DNA of 64,000 nt. Source: Exiguobacterium aurantiacum (lineage in GTDB: Bacteria > Bacillota > Bacilli > Exiguobacteriales > Exiguobacteriaceae). Each line of letters starts with the position of its first letter. The stretch's first letter is position 1. The notes under the pieces were generated by a model. That model was not told where the DNA came from, searched no databases, and saw only the letters and a list, made by a program, of their open reading frames with translations. The position numbers were made by a program, and so were the translations under genes. Location of the stretch: the NCBI RefSeq assembly GCF_024362205.1, contig NZ_CP101462.1:462501-526500 (forward strand), read 5' to 3'. Positions 16,757 to 24,728 of the stretch are shown piece after piece.

Positions 16757-18149
16757 AGTGGAGCGGAAGCGTGATTGTGAACGTCGTCCCGGATTGGTCG
16801 GAGGCGACGGTCAACGTGCCGTCATGCAGACGAATGATTTGATGGGCGATGGCGAGCCCGAGGCCGCTGCCGCCCGTCCGACGGGAACGAGACTTCTCGA
16901 CCCGATACAGGCGGTCAAAGATGTAAGGCAAGTCCTCTTGTGGGATGCCTTTCCCATCGTCTTGAATCGTGAAATGAAGCGATTTATCCGCAAGCTGCAT
17001 ATCAAATCGGACGTGGCGCGCCTCGCTGTGTTCAATCGCATTGTGGGCGATGGAACGGAACACTTGTAAGATTCGGTTTCGGTCCAACTGAAGGACGACG
17101 TCTGTTGCACTGCAATCGGTCTGAGCTTTAAAAGCGATTGGCGTCACCCGGAACATCGTATCGAGCACTCGGTGTAAATCTTCACATAACTCACTTGCAG
17201 GCACGGTTTCATGATGCAACGTGAACGTGTTCTCGTCTAACTGGGCGAGCTGGAACGCGTTCTCGACGAGTTCGGTCAGCGCTTGGCTCTCCTCGAGAAT
17301 GGTCTGAATCGACTGCTTTTTTAAAGGCTCTGGCGTTTGTGGTTTTGACGCGATTTCGGCATAGCCTTGGAGATACGTGAGCGGCGTTTTAATCTCATGG
17401 GCGAGATCAGATAAAAATTGGTTCCGTTCTTTGCGGAGGCGAGCCAGTTCGAGCGACATCGCTTCAATCGAGCGGGCGAGTTCCCCGATCTCGTCTTCTC
17501 GAGTCGTCGGGAGCGTCAACGTCTCAGGATTCGTCAAGACATCCTCGGTCGCTCGGCGCAACAGCTGAATCGGATTTGAAATCAAACGACTCAGCAAGAC
17601 GAACGTCAAGACGGTGATGACGAGCGCGATCCCCGTGATGTAGAGGAACCGGAGTTGAAGGCGATGGCTGATCTCGTGAATGATCTCGGTCGGGAGAAAC
17701 ATGTACACATACCCGTAGCGTGTCGCGTCTTCCATGGCATCAATCGGGGTCCGCACCGCGAGATACGGTCCGTTCTCCCAATCATTCTCGAGAACGATCG
17801 TTTCTTTCACGTCCTCTCGGCTCGATTCGTCTTGAACGAGCGTTGCGAGAGGGTCGGGGAAGCGATTGGACGTCTGTAAAATCGAATGGTCGGGAGCAGT
17901 GATGGCGACTTTTGTGTCGGTCTCGCTTTCCATCGTCGCGACGTGACCGATCGTCTCGTCATCAAAGCTCATCGCCAATACGTTCGCGTGACTTTCCGCC
18001 CTCGACTCGAGCCGATCGATTTCTTCGACGACGCGCTCACCGAGGAGAGTATGGTAGAGCAATAAAAACAAGACGCCTTCAATCAACAGCGTGGTCAATA
18101 AAAAAATCAGACTGATCCGGAACGGGAGGCTGTTGCGTCGAAAGGTCAT
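16755..18149 (-). CDS. Two-component sensor histidine kinase
   Basis: 464-aa membrane sensor kinase. Two helices (about 10-32 and 155-180) flank an extracytoplasmic sensor of about 120 residues; then HAMP, HisKA with SDLAHEIKTPLTYLQGYAE (phospho-His), and HATPase_c with AHNAIEHS, DDGKGIP and GGSGLGLAIAHQ. I chose ATG 18149 because it overlaps the regulator stop as ATGA and is followed directly by the first helix. Co-transcribed with the OmpR-type regulator upstream. Between copper genes, it may sense metal or envelope stress, but the sensor shows no obvious metal motif. Confidence 0.88.
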   Translation of the reverse strand: MTFRRNSLPFRISLIFLLTTLLIEGVLFLLLYHTLLGERVVEEIDRLESRAESHANVLAMSFDDETIGHVATMESETDTKVAITAPDHSILQTSNRFPDPLATLVQDESSREDVKETIVLENDWENGPYLAVRTPIDAMEDATRYGYVYMFLPTEIIHEISHRLQLRFLYITGIALVITVLTFVLLSRLISNPIQLLRRATEDVLTNPETLTLPTTREDEIGELARSIEAMSLELARLRKERNQFLSDLAHEIKTPLTYLQGYAEIASKPQTPEPLKKQSIQTILEESQALTELVENAFQLAQLDENTFTLHHETVPASELCEDLHRVLDTMFRVTPIAFKAQTDCSATDVVLQLDRNRILQVFRSIAHNAIEHSEARHVRFDMQLADKSLHFTIQDDGKGIPQEDLPYIFDRLYRVEKSRSRRTGGSGLGLAIAHQIIRLHDGTLTVASDQSGTTFTITLPLH

Positions 18150-18823
18150 GAGTCCGACCGCTCCTCGCTCCAGCGATAACCGCGTCCCCACACCGTCTTC
18201 AAATAGTCGTCGATCGGGAAGCCGGCCTCGCCGAGTTTGTCGCGAATCATGCGGATATGGGCATCGACCGTGCGCGGGTCCGATTCGGACGAATACGGCC
18301 ATACCAAGTCATATAAATCCATCCGGTTGTACAACCGGTTCGGATGTTGCAGAAACAACTTTAAGATGGCCGTCGCTTTCGGCGTCATGACGATTTCTTG
18401 TTCTTGATACAGGATGCGCCCGCTCGCTTCTTCATAGCGCAACTGTCCATAATTTATATTCGTGACACGGCTCCGACGTAACACCGCTCGAATCCGAGCC
18501 AACAATACGTTGCCTTCGAACGGTTTCGTGACATAGTCGTCAGCCCCGGCGTCCAATCCACGGATCGTCGTCTCACTATCCGAGCGGGCCGTCAGCAGGA
18601 CGACGGGCAGTTCGGCGTCGAGCGCCTTGATTTGGCGACACAACGTGATGCCGTCGACACCGGGCATCATGATGTCTAACATGACCAAGTCCGGACGCTC
18701 GGAAAGCAGCTCCATGGCTTCTCGTCCGTCCGCGGCCTCAATGCATGTGTAGCCGTCCCCTTCGAGGAATAAGCGGAGGAGCCGTCTCATTTTCACTTCG
18801 TCATCGACAATCAAGATGTTCAT
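18146..18823 (-). CDS. OmpR-family response regulator
   Basis: 225 aa: receiver domain with the acidic pocket D7/D8, phospho-acceptor D50 in VMLDIMMPG, the conserved Thr/Lys in LLTARS and TKPF, and a C-terminal winged helix ending WGRGYRWSEE. AAAGGAGG lies 8 nt before the ATG. It overlaps the kinase by 4 nt. The MurE-like gene lies 77 bp upstream on the same strand, so read-through is possible. Confidence 0.9.
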   Translation of the reverse strand: MNILIVDDEVKMRRLLRLFLEGDGYTCIEAADGREAMELLSERPDLVMLDIMMPGVDGITLCRQIKALDAELPVVLLTARSDSETTIRGLDAGADDYVTKPFEGNVLLARIRAVLRRSRVTNINYGQLRYEEASGRILYQEQEIVMTPKATAILKLFLQHPNRLYNRMDLYDLVWPYSSESDPRTVDAHIRMIRDKLGEAGFPIDDYLKTVWGRGYRWSEERSDS

Positions 18824-18900
18824 CTATTGTCCTCCTTTTGTCTTCTCTTCCTATACCGCTCCTAACGATTTCGAGAGTCAGATGAGGTTCTCCTTGTCGT

Positions 18901-20343
18901 TCAGGGGCGAAAGAACTGTCGGACAAGTTCGGCTTCGTCGAACGGCAAGAGGTCATCTTGTATGCGCTCGACGCGGTCATGTCCTTTTCCGAACAGGACC
19001 CCACAGTCATAGTCTACCATCCGCTCACAGAAGAAACGGATGGCTTCTTCGCGCTCGTTGAACCGGGCGAGTTCGGCAGACTGACCATCCGCTAAATCGG
19101 CGAGGATTTGCTGGGGTTCCTCATGACGCGGGTCATGGACCGTCAAGATGAAATCGGCGCCTGAAGCAGCGACCACATCGGTCATCATCCGACGTTTCAT
19201 CCGGTCTCGCTCACCGGCGGCGCTGAGCAACACGAGCACGCGAGAGTGACGGGTCGTTAGCGATGTCACGACTTTTTCAATGGCATCCGGGGTGTGCCCG
19301 TAATCGATATAGACTGGTGTCGTGATGCCCGTCACTTTCTCGAGTCGACCGCTCGGTAAGCTCAAGTTCGAGAGGCGAGGGATGATTGCTTGTAAGGTCA
19401 CTCCCGACTGATGGACGATACTGATCGCACACAACGTGTTGTCGAGGTTATAGTCTTCTTGAAACGGGAGCGCAGATGACGCCGTCTTTCCGTCCATATG
19501 AACGATAAAACGGTCATCTTCCGTCTGTCCGAATAAATCGGCTACAGACGAGTGGCGGCTGAACACGAACCGACTCGCCTGAGGAGGTGCGACGGACCGC
19601 ATGAGCTCATGATATGGGTCGTCACCATTGACGATTCCACAACCCGCATCCGACAATTGCGCGAACAATTGAGCTTTCGTGTACGCATACGTCTCCATCG
19701 TGCCGTGATAGTCTAAATGATCGTGCGACAGATTGAGAAACGAGGTCGTGTCGAAGGAGAGACTGGAGATGCGTCCCTCCGCGATGGCTTGGGAAGAGAC
19801 TTCAATCAGACAATCCGTCACATCGGCTTTGACCATGGCATGGAGGTGACGCTGAATCGTCAGCGAATCGGGTGTCGTGTTTGGTGTCTCGAACGTCTGA
19901 CCGGCATACGTGATACCGAGTGTGCCGATCAAGCCGGCGGATATGCTGAGTTGGTCGAACAGTTGATGGGCGAGCGCGGTCGTCGTCGTTTTTCCGTTCG
20001 TCCCGGTGACGCCATGCAGACGAAGTCGCGTCGACGGATAATCATAGAACGCATTGGCGAGTTCGCCTAAAGCCTGTTTTGTATCTTTGCAATAGATGAC
20101 AGGCATCCGGGCTTCAATCGGACGTTCGGCGATGATAGCGACGGCCCCGTTGTGGATTGCCTCGTTTACGTAGTCATGGCCGTCGTGGCGATACCCCGAG
20201 ATACAGACGAATAAAAAATTTTGTTTGATTTCTTTTGAGGATAAGGAAATGCCTTCGATCACAGTTTCGGCAGGGTTGTCTAAATACGTCCATGTCACGA
20301 GCTGTTTTAGCTCTGCCAACAGGTCTTGCATCGTTTTGAGCAC
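18901..20343 (-). CDS. MurE-like UDP-MurNAc-tripeptide ligase
   Basis: 480-aa Mur ligase. Seen: MurE N-domain signature FVCISGYRHDGHDY, ATP loop GVTGTNGKTTTTALA, substrate region NTTPDSLTIQ, carbamylated-Lys site YTKAQLF, SSQAIAEGR, SHDHLDYHGTM, and C-domain YIDYGHTPDAIEKV and LFGKGHDR. The usual DNPR motif that reads the third amino acid is HDPR here (VHDPRHEEP). GTG 20343 has AAAGGAG 10 nt upstream; ATG 20331 is the alternative. No other cell-wall genes surround it, so it is probably a second copy or a specialised ligase rather than the division-cluster murE. Confidence 0.82.
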   Translation of the reverse strand: MLKTMQDLLAELKQLVTWTYLDNPAETVIEGISLSSKEIKQNFLFVCISGYRHDGHDYVNEAIHNGAVAIIAERPIEARMPVIYCKDTKQALGELANAFYDYPSTRLRLHGVTGTNGKTTTTALAHQLFDQLSISAGLIGTLGITYAGQTFETPNTTPDSLTIQRHLHAMVKADVTDCLIEVSSQAIAEGRISSLSFDTTSFLNLSHDHLDYHGTMETYAYTKAQLFAQLSDAGCGIVNGDDPYHELMRSVAPPQASRFVFSRHSSVADLFGQTEDDRFIVHMDGKTASSALPFQEDYNLDNTLCAISIVHQSGVTLQAIIPRLSNLSLPSGRLEKVTGITTPVYIDYGHTPDAIEKVVTSLTTRHSRVLVLLSAAGERDRMKRRMMTDVVAASGADFILTVHDPRHEEPQQILADLADGQSAELARFNEREEAIRFFCERMVDYDCGVLFGKGHDRVERIQDDLLPFDEAELVRQFFRP

Positions 20344-20518
20344 GGCTTGATTTCTCCTTTTTCGATAAAGTCCATTTTGACAGTATAGTCCCTGTTTGTG
20401 AAAAAGAAGTGAAATGGTAGGAATGCTCGCTCGACGAGATGGACCATAGGGTTTTAACGAAAAGAGATTAGGCAAAGAAATATGTAGAAGCAAATGAATC
20501 GAAAGGCAGGAGAGAGAA

Positions 20519-21016
20519 ATGAAACCTTATGCAAAATTCGGAGTGATGATTCTCGTGTCGACGTTCCTCATGTATTGGCTCATGTATTTGAACGTGTTCC
20601 AACTCAATCACGTCTTCTTCAGTCAGACGCGTCTGTACATGGCGCTCATCATGGGCTCGGTCATGGCGTTCGTCATGCTGCTGTTCATGTGGGGCATGTA
20701 TAAGAACAAGAAGTTGAACGCCGTCATCTTAGGCGTGAGTGCGCTCGTGTTCGGCTTGTCGCTATGGCTCGTCCGTAGCCAGACGACGGTCGATGACGTC
20801 AGTTGGATGCGCGCGATGATCCCGCACCACTCAATCGCCATCTTGACGAGCGAACGGGCGGAGATCGAGGACCCGCGCGTAAAACAGTTGTCGGAAGACA
20901 TCATCGAAGCACAACGAAGTGAAATTGAAGAGATGAAGCGATTGATTGAAGAGTTAGAAAAAGAAGAAGCGGAAGCGGCTGAAGAAGCCGAATCGCAAAC
21001 GAAAGCGGCCGAGTGA
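20519..21016 (+). CDS. DUF305 membrane protein
   Basis: 165 aa: about three membrane helices (MILVSTFLMYWLMYL, LIMGSVMAFVMLLFMWGM, AVILGVSALVFGLSLWL), then a DUF305 domain with the metal-binding-like MIPHHSIAI motif and EIEEMKRLI, and an acidic coiled-coil tail. DUF305 proteins often accompany copper and heavy-metal genes, which fits this block. GAGAGA precedes the ATG. The last codons are part of the hairpin that became duplicated around the downstream IS element. Confidence 0.83.
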   Translation: MKPYAKFGVMILVSTFLMYWLMYLNVFQLNHVFFSQTRLYMALIMGSVMAFVMLLFMWGMYKNKKLNAVILGVSALVFGLSLWLVRSQTTVDDVSWMRAMIPHHSIAILTSERAEIEDPRVKQLSEDIIEAQRSEIEEMKRLIEELEKEEAEAAEEAESQTKAAE

Positions 21017-21026
21017 TCGGCCGCTT
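21003..21026. repeat. Left copy of the duplicated terminator flanking the IS1182-type element
   Basis: This 24-bp palindrome (core GCGGCCGAGTGATCGGCCGC between AA and TT) overlaps the stop of the DUF305 gene and is repeated exactly at 22723-22746 in direct orientation on the other side of the IS. Before insertion it was the shared terminator of the two convergent host genes. Confidence 0.9.
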
Positions 21027-21027
21027 C

Positions 21028-21063
21028 AGACTGTAGACAAAACATTGTCTGCAGTCTTTTTTA
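21028..21063 (+). terminator. Inward hairpin at the IS1182 left end
   Basis: AGACTGTAGACAA and TTGTCTGCAGTCT pair with one G-T around AACA, followed by a T-tract. It would stop host transcripts entering the element. Confidence 0.75.
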
Positions 21064-21226
21064 TTTGCCCGACCGGGCACAGCTCGCTTTTCTGGGGGCA
21101 AGCAGGGAGCCGCATCGCGACTTTGTCGCTGCTGGGTCTCCCTTTGCTTGCTAATCCCCTGGAAGTCTCGCCGTGCCCGCAGTCGGCCCACGCATCAATC
21201 CCTCTTTTCGTACCGTCGTCGCTTTT

Positions 21227-21232
21227 TTATAA
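21227..21232 (+). promoter_or_regulatory. Transposase -10 box
   Basis: A perfect TATAAT in TTTTTTATAATGAG lies about 36 bp before the transposase start. A matching -35 is not clear. Confidence 0.5.
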
Positions 21233-21267
21233 TGAGAGATATAGAAACAATTATGGAGGCGAATCGG

Positions 21268-22635
21268 ATGATCAGGAAATCAACAGAATCGGAAACCAAT
21301 CGGACACAACTGGAGATGGTCACGCTCGACGAGCTTGTGCCAGCGGACCATCTGGTCCGAAAAATCGAGGCGGTGATCGACTTTGAGTTCATCTATCCGC
21401 TCGTGGAGGACTTATATTCTGAGGACCGTGGCCGGCCAAGCGTCGACCCTGTCGTTCTGATCAAGATGGCCTTCCTTCAGTACCTGTTCGGTATCCGATC
21501 CATGCGACAGACAATTCGTGAGATCGAGACGAACGTCGCATACCGTTGGTTTCTCGGGTTCGGATTCACGGACAAGGTGCCACATTTCTCGACGTTCGGG
21601 AAGAACTATGTGCGTCGGTTCCAGTACACGAGCTTATTCGATGACATCTTCTATCATATCCTTGAACAGGCTGCGGACGCAGGGTTCATCGATCGCGCCG
21701 TCCTATTCGTAGACTCGACACACGTCAAAGCGAACGCAAACAAGCGGAAGCTCGTCAAGAAGACCGTCCGGCAAGAGGTGAAACACTATCAGGAACAACT
21801 CGATGCCGAGGTCGAGCGAGACCGCGAAGAAAGTGGAAAGAAGCCCTTAGGGCCAAAAAAGAATCAGGCGGAGGAGACGAAGGAAATCAAGGTCAGCACG
21901 ACAGACCCTGAGAGTGGATATTACGTAAAAGGTGAGCGTGAGAAGCAGTTCGCTTACTCTGTCCATGCGGCGAGCGACGCCCATGGGTTCGTGCTCGGTG
22001 CTATCGTCACACCGGGTAACGTGCACGATAGTGTAGCGTTCCCCAATCTGCTCGACAAGGTCTCCGACCGCCTGATTCAACCGTTCGCCGTCGCCGCCGA
22101 CTCCGCCTATAAAAATCCGGCCATTGCCAAGCTGTTGATTGACCGTGGGATCCTGCCGGTCTTCCCATACACCCGCCCGAAGGGTAAGAAGGGCGCCTTC
22201 AAGACCAAGGATTTCATCTACGACGAGCACCATGACGTCTACATCTGCCCAAACAACGAGTTATTAACGTACAGCACGACGATGCGCGAGGGGAAACGCA
22301 AGTACGTCTCGAATCCCGCGGTTTGTGTGAACTGCCCGCTGCTCGAGCAGTGCACGAAGAGCCAGAAGCACCAGCGGATCATCGAGCGACACCTCTGGCA
22401 ACCCTATATGGACGAGGTCGAAGACCTCCGCCACACGGAATTGAACCGCAACATCTATGACCGTCGTAAACAGACGGTCGAGCGCGTGTTCGCGGACGCA
22501 AAAGAGAAGCATGGCATGCGTTGGACCCGTTATCGGGGACTTGAAAAAGTTTCAATGCAGGCGATGCTTACTTTTGCTGCCCTCAATCTCAAGAAGATGG
22601 CGGGCTGGGCATGGAAGAACGCCCAGCCCGCCTGA
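21268..22635 (+). CDS. IS1182-family DDE transposase
   Basis: 455-aa transposase. The N-terminal domain carries RTQLEMVTLDELVPADHLVRK-type family sequence, followed by SVDPVVLIKMAFLQYLFGIRS. Catalytic-core candidates: Asp in LFVDSTHVKAN, Asp in AADSAYKN, Glu in RRKQTVERVFADAKEKHG. A Cys group (CVNCPLLEQC) lies between the last two. I chose ATG 21268 with GGAGG 8 nt upstream; longer in-frame starts precede the likely +1. The gene is intact, so the element may still be active. Confidence 0.9.
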   Translation: MIRKSTESETNRTQLEMVTLDELVPADHLVRKIEAVIDFEFIYPLVEDLYSEDRGRPSVDPVVLIKMAFLQYLFGIRSMRQTIREIETNVAYRWFLGFGFTDKVPHFSTFGKNYVRRFQYTSLFDDIFYHILEQAADAGFIDRAVLFVDSTHVKANANKRKLVKKTVRQEVKHYQEQLDAEVERDREESGKKPLGPKKNQAEETKEIKVSTTDPESGYYVKGEREKQFAYSVHAASDAHGFVLGAIVTPGNVHDSVAFPNLLDKVSDRLIQPFAVAADSAYKNPAIAKLLIDRGILPVFPYTRPKGKKGAFKTKDFIYDEHHDVYICPNNELLTYSTTMREGKRKYVSNPAVCVNCPLLEQCTKSQKHQRIIERHLWQPYMDEVEDLRHTELNRNIYDRRKQTVERVFADAKEKHGMRWTRYRGLEKVSMQAMLTFAALNLKKMAGWAWKNAQPA

Positions 22636-22675
22636 AAAGGGGCTCGGGCAGAGCGCCTCAAGGCCCGAAAACGAC

Positions 22676-22710
22676 AAAGTCACGTTTCAGTTCGCCTGAA
22701 ACGTGACTTT
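22676..22710 (+). terminator. Perfect hairpin at the IS1182 right end
   Basis: AAAGTCACGTTTCAG and CTGAAACGTGACTTT form a 15-bp perfect stem with a 5-nt loop just inside the right inverted repeat; likely the transposase terminator and a shield against antisense entry. Confidence 0.7.
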
Positions 22711-22722
22711 GTCTACAATCTG

Positions 22723-22746
22723 AAGCGGCCGAGTGATCGGCCGCTT
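22723..22746. repeat. Right copy of the duplicated terminator
   Basis: Exact direct repeat of 21003-21026. It keeps the TTTTCTC tail that must have belonged to the original terminator, and now serves the minus-strand 67-aa gene. Confidence 0.9.
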
Positions 22747-22749
22747 TTC

Positions 22750-22953
22750 TCATGTGTCGGTACGGAGTTGCATCTCGATCAATTCGACGGCGATTGTCAG
22801 TGCCTGAATGCGTCGGCGGGCCAGTGTTAGTTGCGACTTGTAGCGCTCAGGGGAAGCTTTCACTTCGAGCGTTGTCACTGTCTCGTTCAACTTGTGGAGA
22901 ATTGAGTCGATCTGTCGTTTCGCTTCCGTCAGTTCTGTCATTGAATGGTCCAT
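22750..22953 (-). CDS. Small coiled-coil protein, 67 aa
   Basis: The protein is almost entirely amphipathic helix with heptad-like spacing (LTEAKRQIDSILHKLNETV, then RRRIQALTIAVELIEMQL). No membrane helix and no Cys. AGGAGGT lies 4 nt before the ATG. I do not recognise the family; before the IS insertion it was the convergent neighbour of the DUF305 gene. Confidence 0.6.
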   Translation of the reverse strand: MDHSMTELTEAKRQIDSILHKLNETVTTLEVKASPERYKSQLTLARRRIQALTIAVELIEMQLRTDT

Positions 22954-22990
22954 GGTACCTCCTAAAGGGTTTTCATCCAGTATACATAAG

Positions 22991-23018
22991 AAAAAACCTA
23001 GGACATGTGCCCCAGGTT
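22991..23018 (-). terminator. Terminator, copy 2 of the recurring element
   Basis: On the minus strand AACCTGGG and CCTAGGTT pair, then a U-tract follows. It overlaps the stop codon of the 57-aa gene and resembles the element at 11361-11400, including TATACATAAGAAAAAACC. Confidence 0.75.
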
Positions 23019-23190
23019 AGCGGATTTGCGGTATATAGTCTTTAGTCCGGCGGTTTGTTGCGCGCGGTGTAACGAGGAAGAAGATTCCTAGCATCACCCC
23101 GACGCCAAGTCCCCAGAGGCTGTTGAACAGAAACATCAACACAATCCCGAAGACGAGTCCAATACTCACATCACCCATACGGTCAAACAT
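23017..23190 (-). CDS. Small membrane protein, 57 aa (paralogue C)
   Basis: The minus strand encodes MFDRMGDVSIGLVFG, then a hydrophobic region containing LFNSLWGLGVGVMLGIFF and a basic tail (RATNRRTKDY). The GLGVGV-x-x-GIFF core resembles the small proteins at 5949-6101 and 6151-6297 (GLxIGxxxxFAF), so the three may be one family. AGGTGG lies 6 nt before the ATG. Function unknown. Confidence 0.68.
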   Translation of the reverse strand: MFDRMGDVSIGLVFGIVLMFLFNSLWGLGVGVMLGIFFLVTPRATNRRTKDYIPQIR

Positions 23191-23280
23191 GCGTTACCAC
23201 CTTTTCTTCATTGGCTAGACAAGCGGCTCATCTACATTCGAGATGTGATTCACCTGAGAGGCTAGCACGTCTCCCTATTG

Positions 23281-24204
23281 TTATACGTTCATCTGCTCAT
23301 TTGGTTTCGTTTTGTAGAAGCTATAGACGACACTGATCAAAATGACGAGCACGATCGTCCCGAGCGACATCCAGATTGGCATCTTGTACACGTCACCGAA
23401 TATCATCTTCGTCCCGATGAAGACAAGCATAAAGCTGAGTCCGTGCTTCAAGTAGTAGAAGCGATCAATCAAGTTGGCGAGCACGAAGTAGAGGCTACGG
23501 AGTCCAAGAATCGCCATAATGTTCGCGTAGAAGATGATATACGGATCGAGCGAGTAGGCGAAGCTGGCCGCGACCGAGTCGACGGCGAAGACGATATCCG
23601 ACAGCTCGATAAAAATCAGCGCGATGAAGAGCGGCGTGAAGAACAGCTTGCCGTTGATGCGTTGCGTGAACTTCCCGGACGAGATGTCTTGCGTGATCGG
23701 CAAGCGGCGCTCGAGCCAACGAATCGTCTTGTTCTCTTCGAGCGACTCATCCTTACCGATGTTCTTAAACATCATCCAGCCGGTGTAGACGAGGAAGGCA
23801 CCGAACACGTAATAGACCCAACCGAAGTTTTCCAAGAGCGAGACGCCTGCGACGATGAATACGGCCCGGAAAAGAATCGCACCGAGGATACCCCATAACA
23901 ACACCTTATGTTGGTACTTGAGCGGAATCGCGAAGTAGGCGAAGACGAGCGAGAAGACGAACACGTTATCGATGGCGAGTGCCTTCTCGATGAAGTAGAC
24001 GCTCGCGTATTCGGTCGCGGCCGTGCTTCCTTGCGAGTGGAACAACCAACCGCCGAACGCGAGAGCGATCCCGATCCAGACGAACGTCCATGTCCATGCC
24101 TCGCGGAGCGAGACTTCGTGTGCCTTGCGGTGGAACACCCCGAGATCAAGTGCGAGCATGAAGATGACGAGTGCCAAAAAGGCGATGAGTAGGGTCAACA
24201 ACAA
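23281..24204 (-). CDS. TerC-family integral membrane protein
   Basis: 307-aa TerC/Alx-type membrane protein, a family linked to manganese efflux or metal loading of exported proteins and to tellurite resistance. Seen: about nine helices, conserved acidic motifs in the membrane (LDLGVF, EKALAIDNVFVFSLVF, FIELSDIVFAVDSVAA), as in characterised members. The start is TTG, 24204 or 24201, with AGGAGG 5 or 8 nt upstream. A clear promoter with two palindromic operators lies directly upstream. Confidence 0.88.
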   Translation of the reverse strand: MLLTLLIAFLALVIFMLALDLGVFHRKAHEVSLREAWTWTFVWIGIALAFGGWLFHSQGSTAATEYASVYFIEKALAIDNVFVFSLVFAYFAIPLKYQHKVLLWGILGAILFRAVFIVAGVSLLENFGWVYYVFGAFLVYTGWMMFKNIGKDESLEENKTIRWLERRLPITQDISSGKFTQRINGKLFFTPLFIALIFIELSDIVFAVDSVAASFAYSLDPYIIFYANIMAILGLRSLYFVLANLIDRFYYLKHGLSFMLVFIGTKMIFGDVYKMPIWMSLGTIVLVILISVVYSFYKTKPNEQMNV

Positions 24205-24217
24205 TTCCTCCTTTTAG

Positions 24218-24269
24218 GTTCATATGAACTCTATATTTTTATATTAAGTTCATATGAACCTAAAGTCAA
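24218..24269 (-). promoter_or_regulatory. TerC-gene promoter with two identical operators
   Basis: Minus-strand promoter: TTGACT (24264-24269), 17-bp spacer, TAATAT (24241-24246). GTTCATATGAAC, a perfect 12-bp palindrome, fills the spacer (24248-24259) and is repeated downstream at about +5 to +16 (24218-24229). The centres are exactly 30 bp apart, about three helical turns. This is a classic repressor layout; the regulator is not in the window. Confidence 0.8.
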
Positions 24270-24320
24270 ATTAATTATCAGGCATCTTTTTGATTGGACG
24301 AGACGAGAGAAGGTCAATAG

Positions 24321-24358
24321 AAAAAGACCACCACAAGCGATTCGCTCATGGTGGTCTC
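24321..24358 (-). terminator. Terminator of the CsbD-like gene
   Basis: AGACCACCA (24325-24333) pairs with TGGTGGTCT (24349-24357), with an inner AGCG/CGCT stem; the U-tract is on the minus strand. Confidence 0.8.
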
Positions 24359-24414
24359 GTCTGTACATAATTAGTGCTCTTGAAAACGGGTCGCTTTGTT
24401 CCAGTCCCAATTCC

Positions 24415-24600
24415 TCACTTTTTAGGCTTTTGGAATTGATTCAGAACGCCTTTGACTTTGTCCGCTAAAGAGTCAGAATGGCCGTCGTTGCGTTGATGGA
24501 TCGATTTATCATCATTCATTTTCCCAGTTATTTCTTTCGCCTTGGCCGCAACTTGGTCAATGATGTGGTCATACTTACCGTTTTGTTTGTGATCAGACAT
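24415..24600 (-). CDS. CsbD-like stress protein
   Basis: 61 aa, highly charged and helical: KYDHIIDQVAAKAKEITGKM and SDSLADKVKGVLNQF. This matches the general-stress CsbD family pattern (K(A)KE-x-TGK near the middle, DKVKG near the end). I chose ATG 24600 with AGGAGG 10 nt upstream. CsbD is under the general stress factor in Bacillus; no such promoter could be confirmed here. Confidence 0.7.
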   Translation of the reverse strand: MSDHKQNGKYDHIIDQVAAKAKEITGKMNDDKSIHQRNDGHSDSLADKVKGVLNQFQKPKK

Positions 24601-24728
24601 AAGTCTAATTCCTCCTCGTATCATGTCTTTATTAATGTTTTAACCAATTTTGAAGAAGGATAAACTTTTAAGGTCGAAAGAACTTGTTTTCACATATTGT
24701 TAGTTTGAAAAAATCAAAGTGATATTGA

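Larger units (their letters stand above)
21027..22722 (+). mobile_element. IS1182-family insertion sequence, complete
   Basis: 1,696-bp element. Terminal inverted repeats: left CAGACTGTAGACAAA (21027-21041), right TTTGTCTACAATCTG (22708-22722), 14 of 15 matching. It is flanked by 24-bp direct repeats that are themselves a terminator palindrome. The left 200 bp are highly structured: a terminator-like hairpin (21028-21063), then nested inverted repeats up to about 21185. The right end carries a perfect 12-bp stem inside the transposase end (22599-22610 with 22621-22632) and a perfect 15-bp stem (22676-22690 with 22696-22710). Such hairpins block read-through into the transposase from outside. 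Confidence 0.9.

Noticed and set aside
22750-23045. Plus-strand open frame opposite the coiled-coil gene
   Set aside because: Antisense shadow of the 67-aa gene; its minus-strand partner has a ribosome site and sensible protein composition.
24205-24300. Manganese (yybP-ykoY) riboswitch before the terC-family gene
   Set aside because: The leader after the predicted start is about 30 nt, too short; two DNA palindromes explain the region better.
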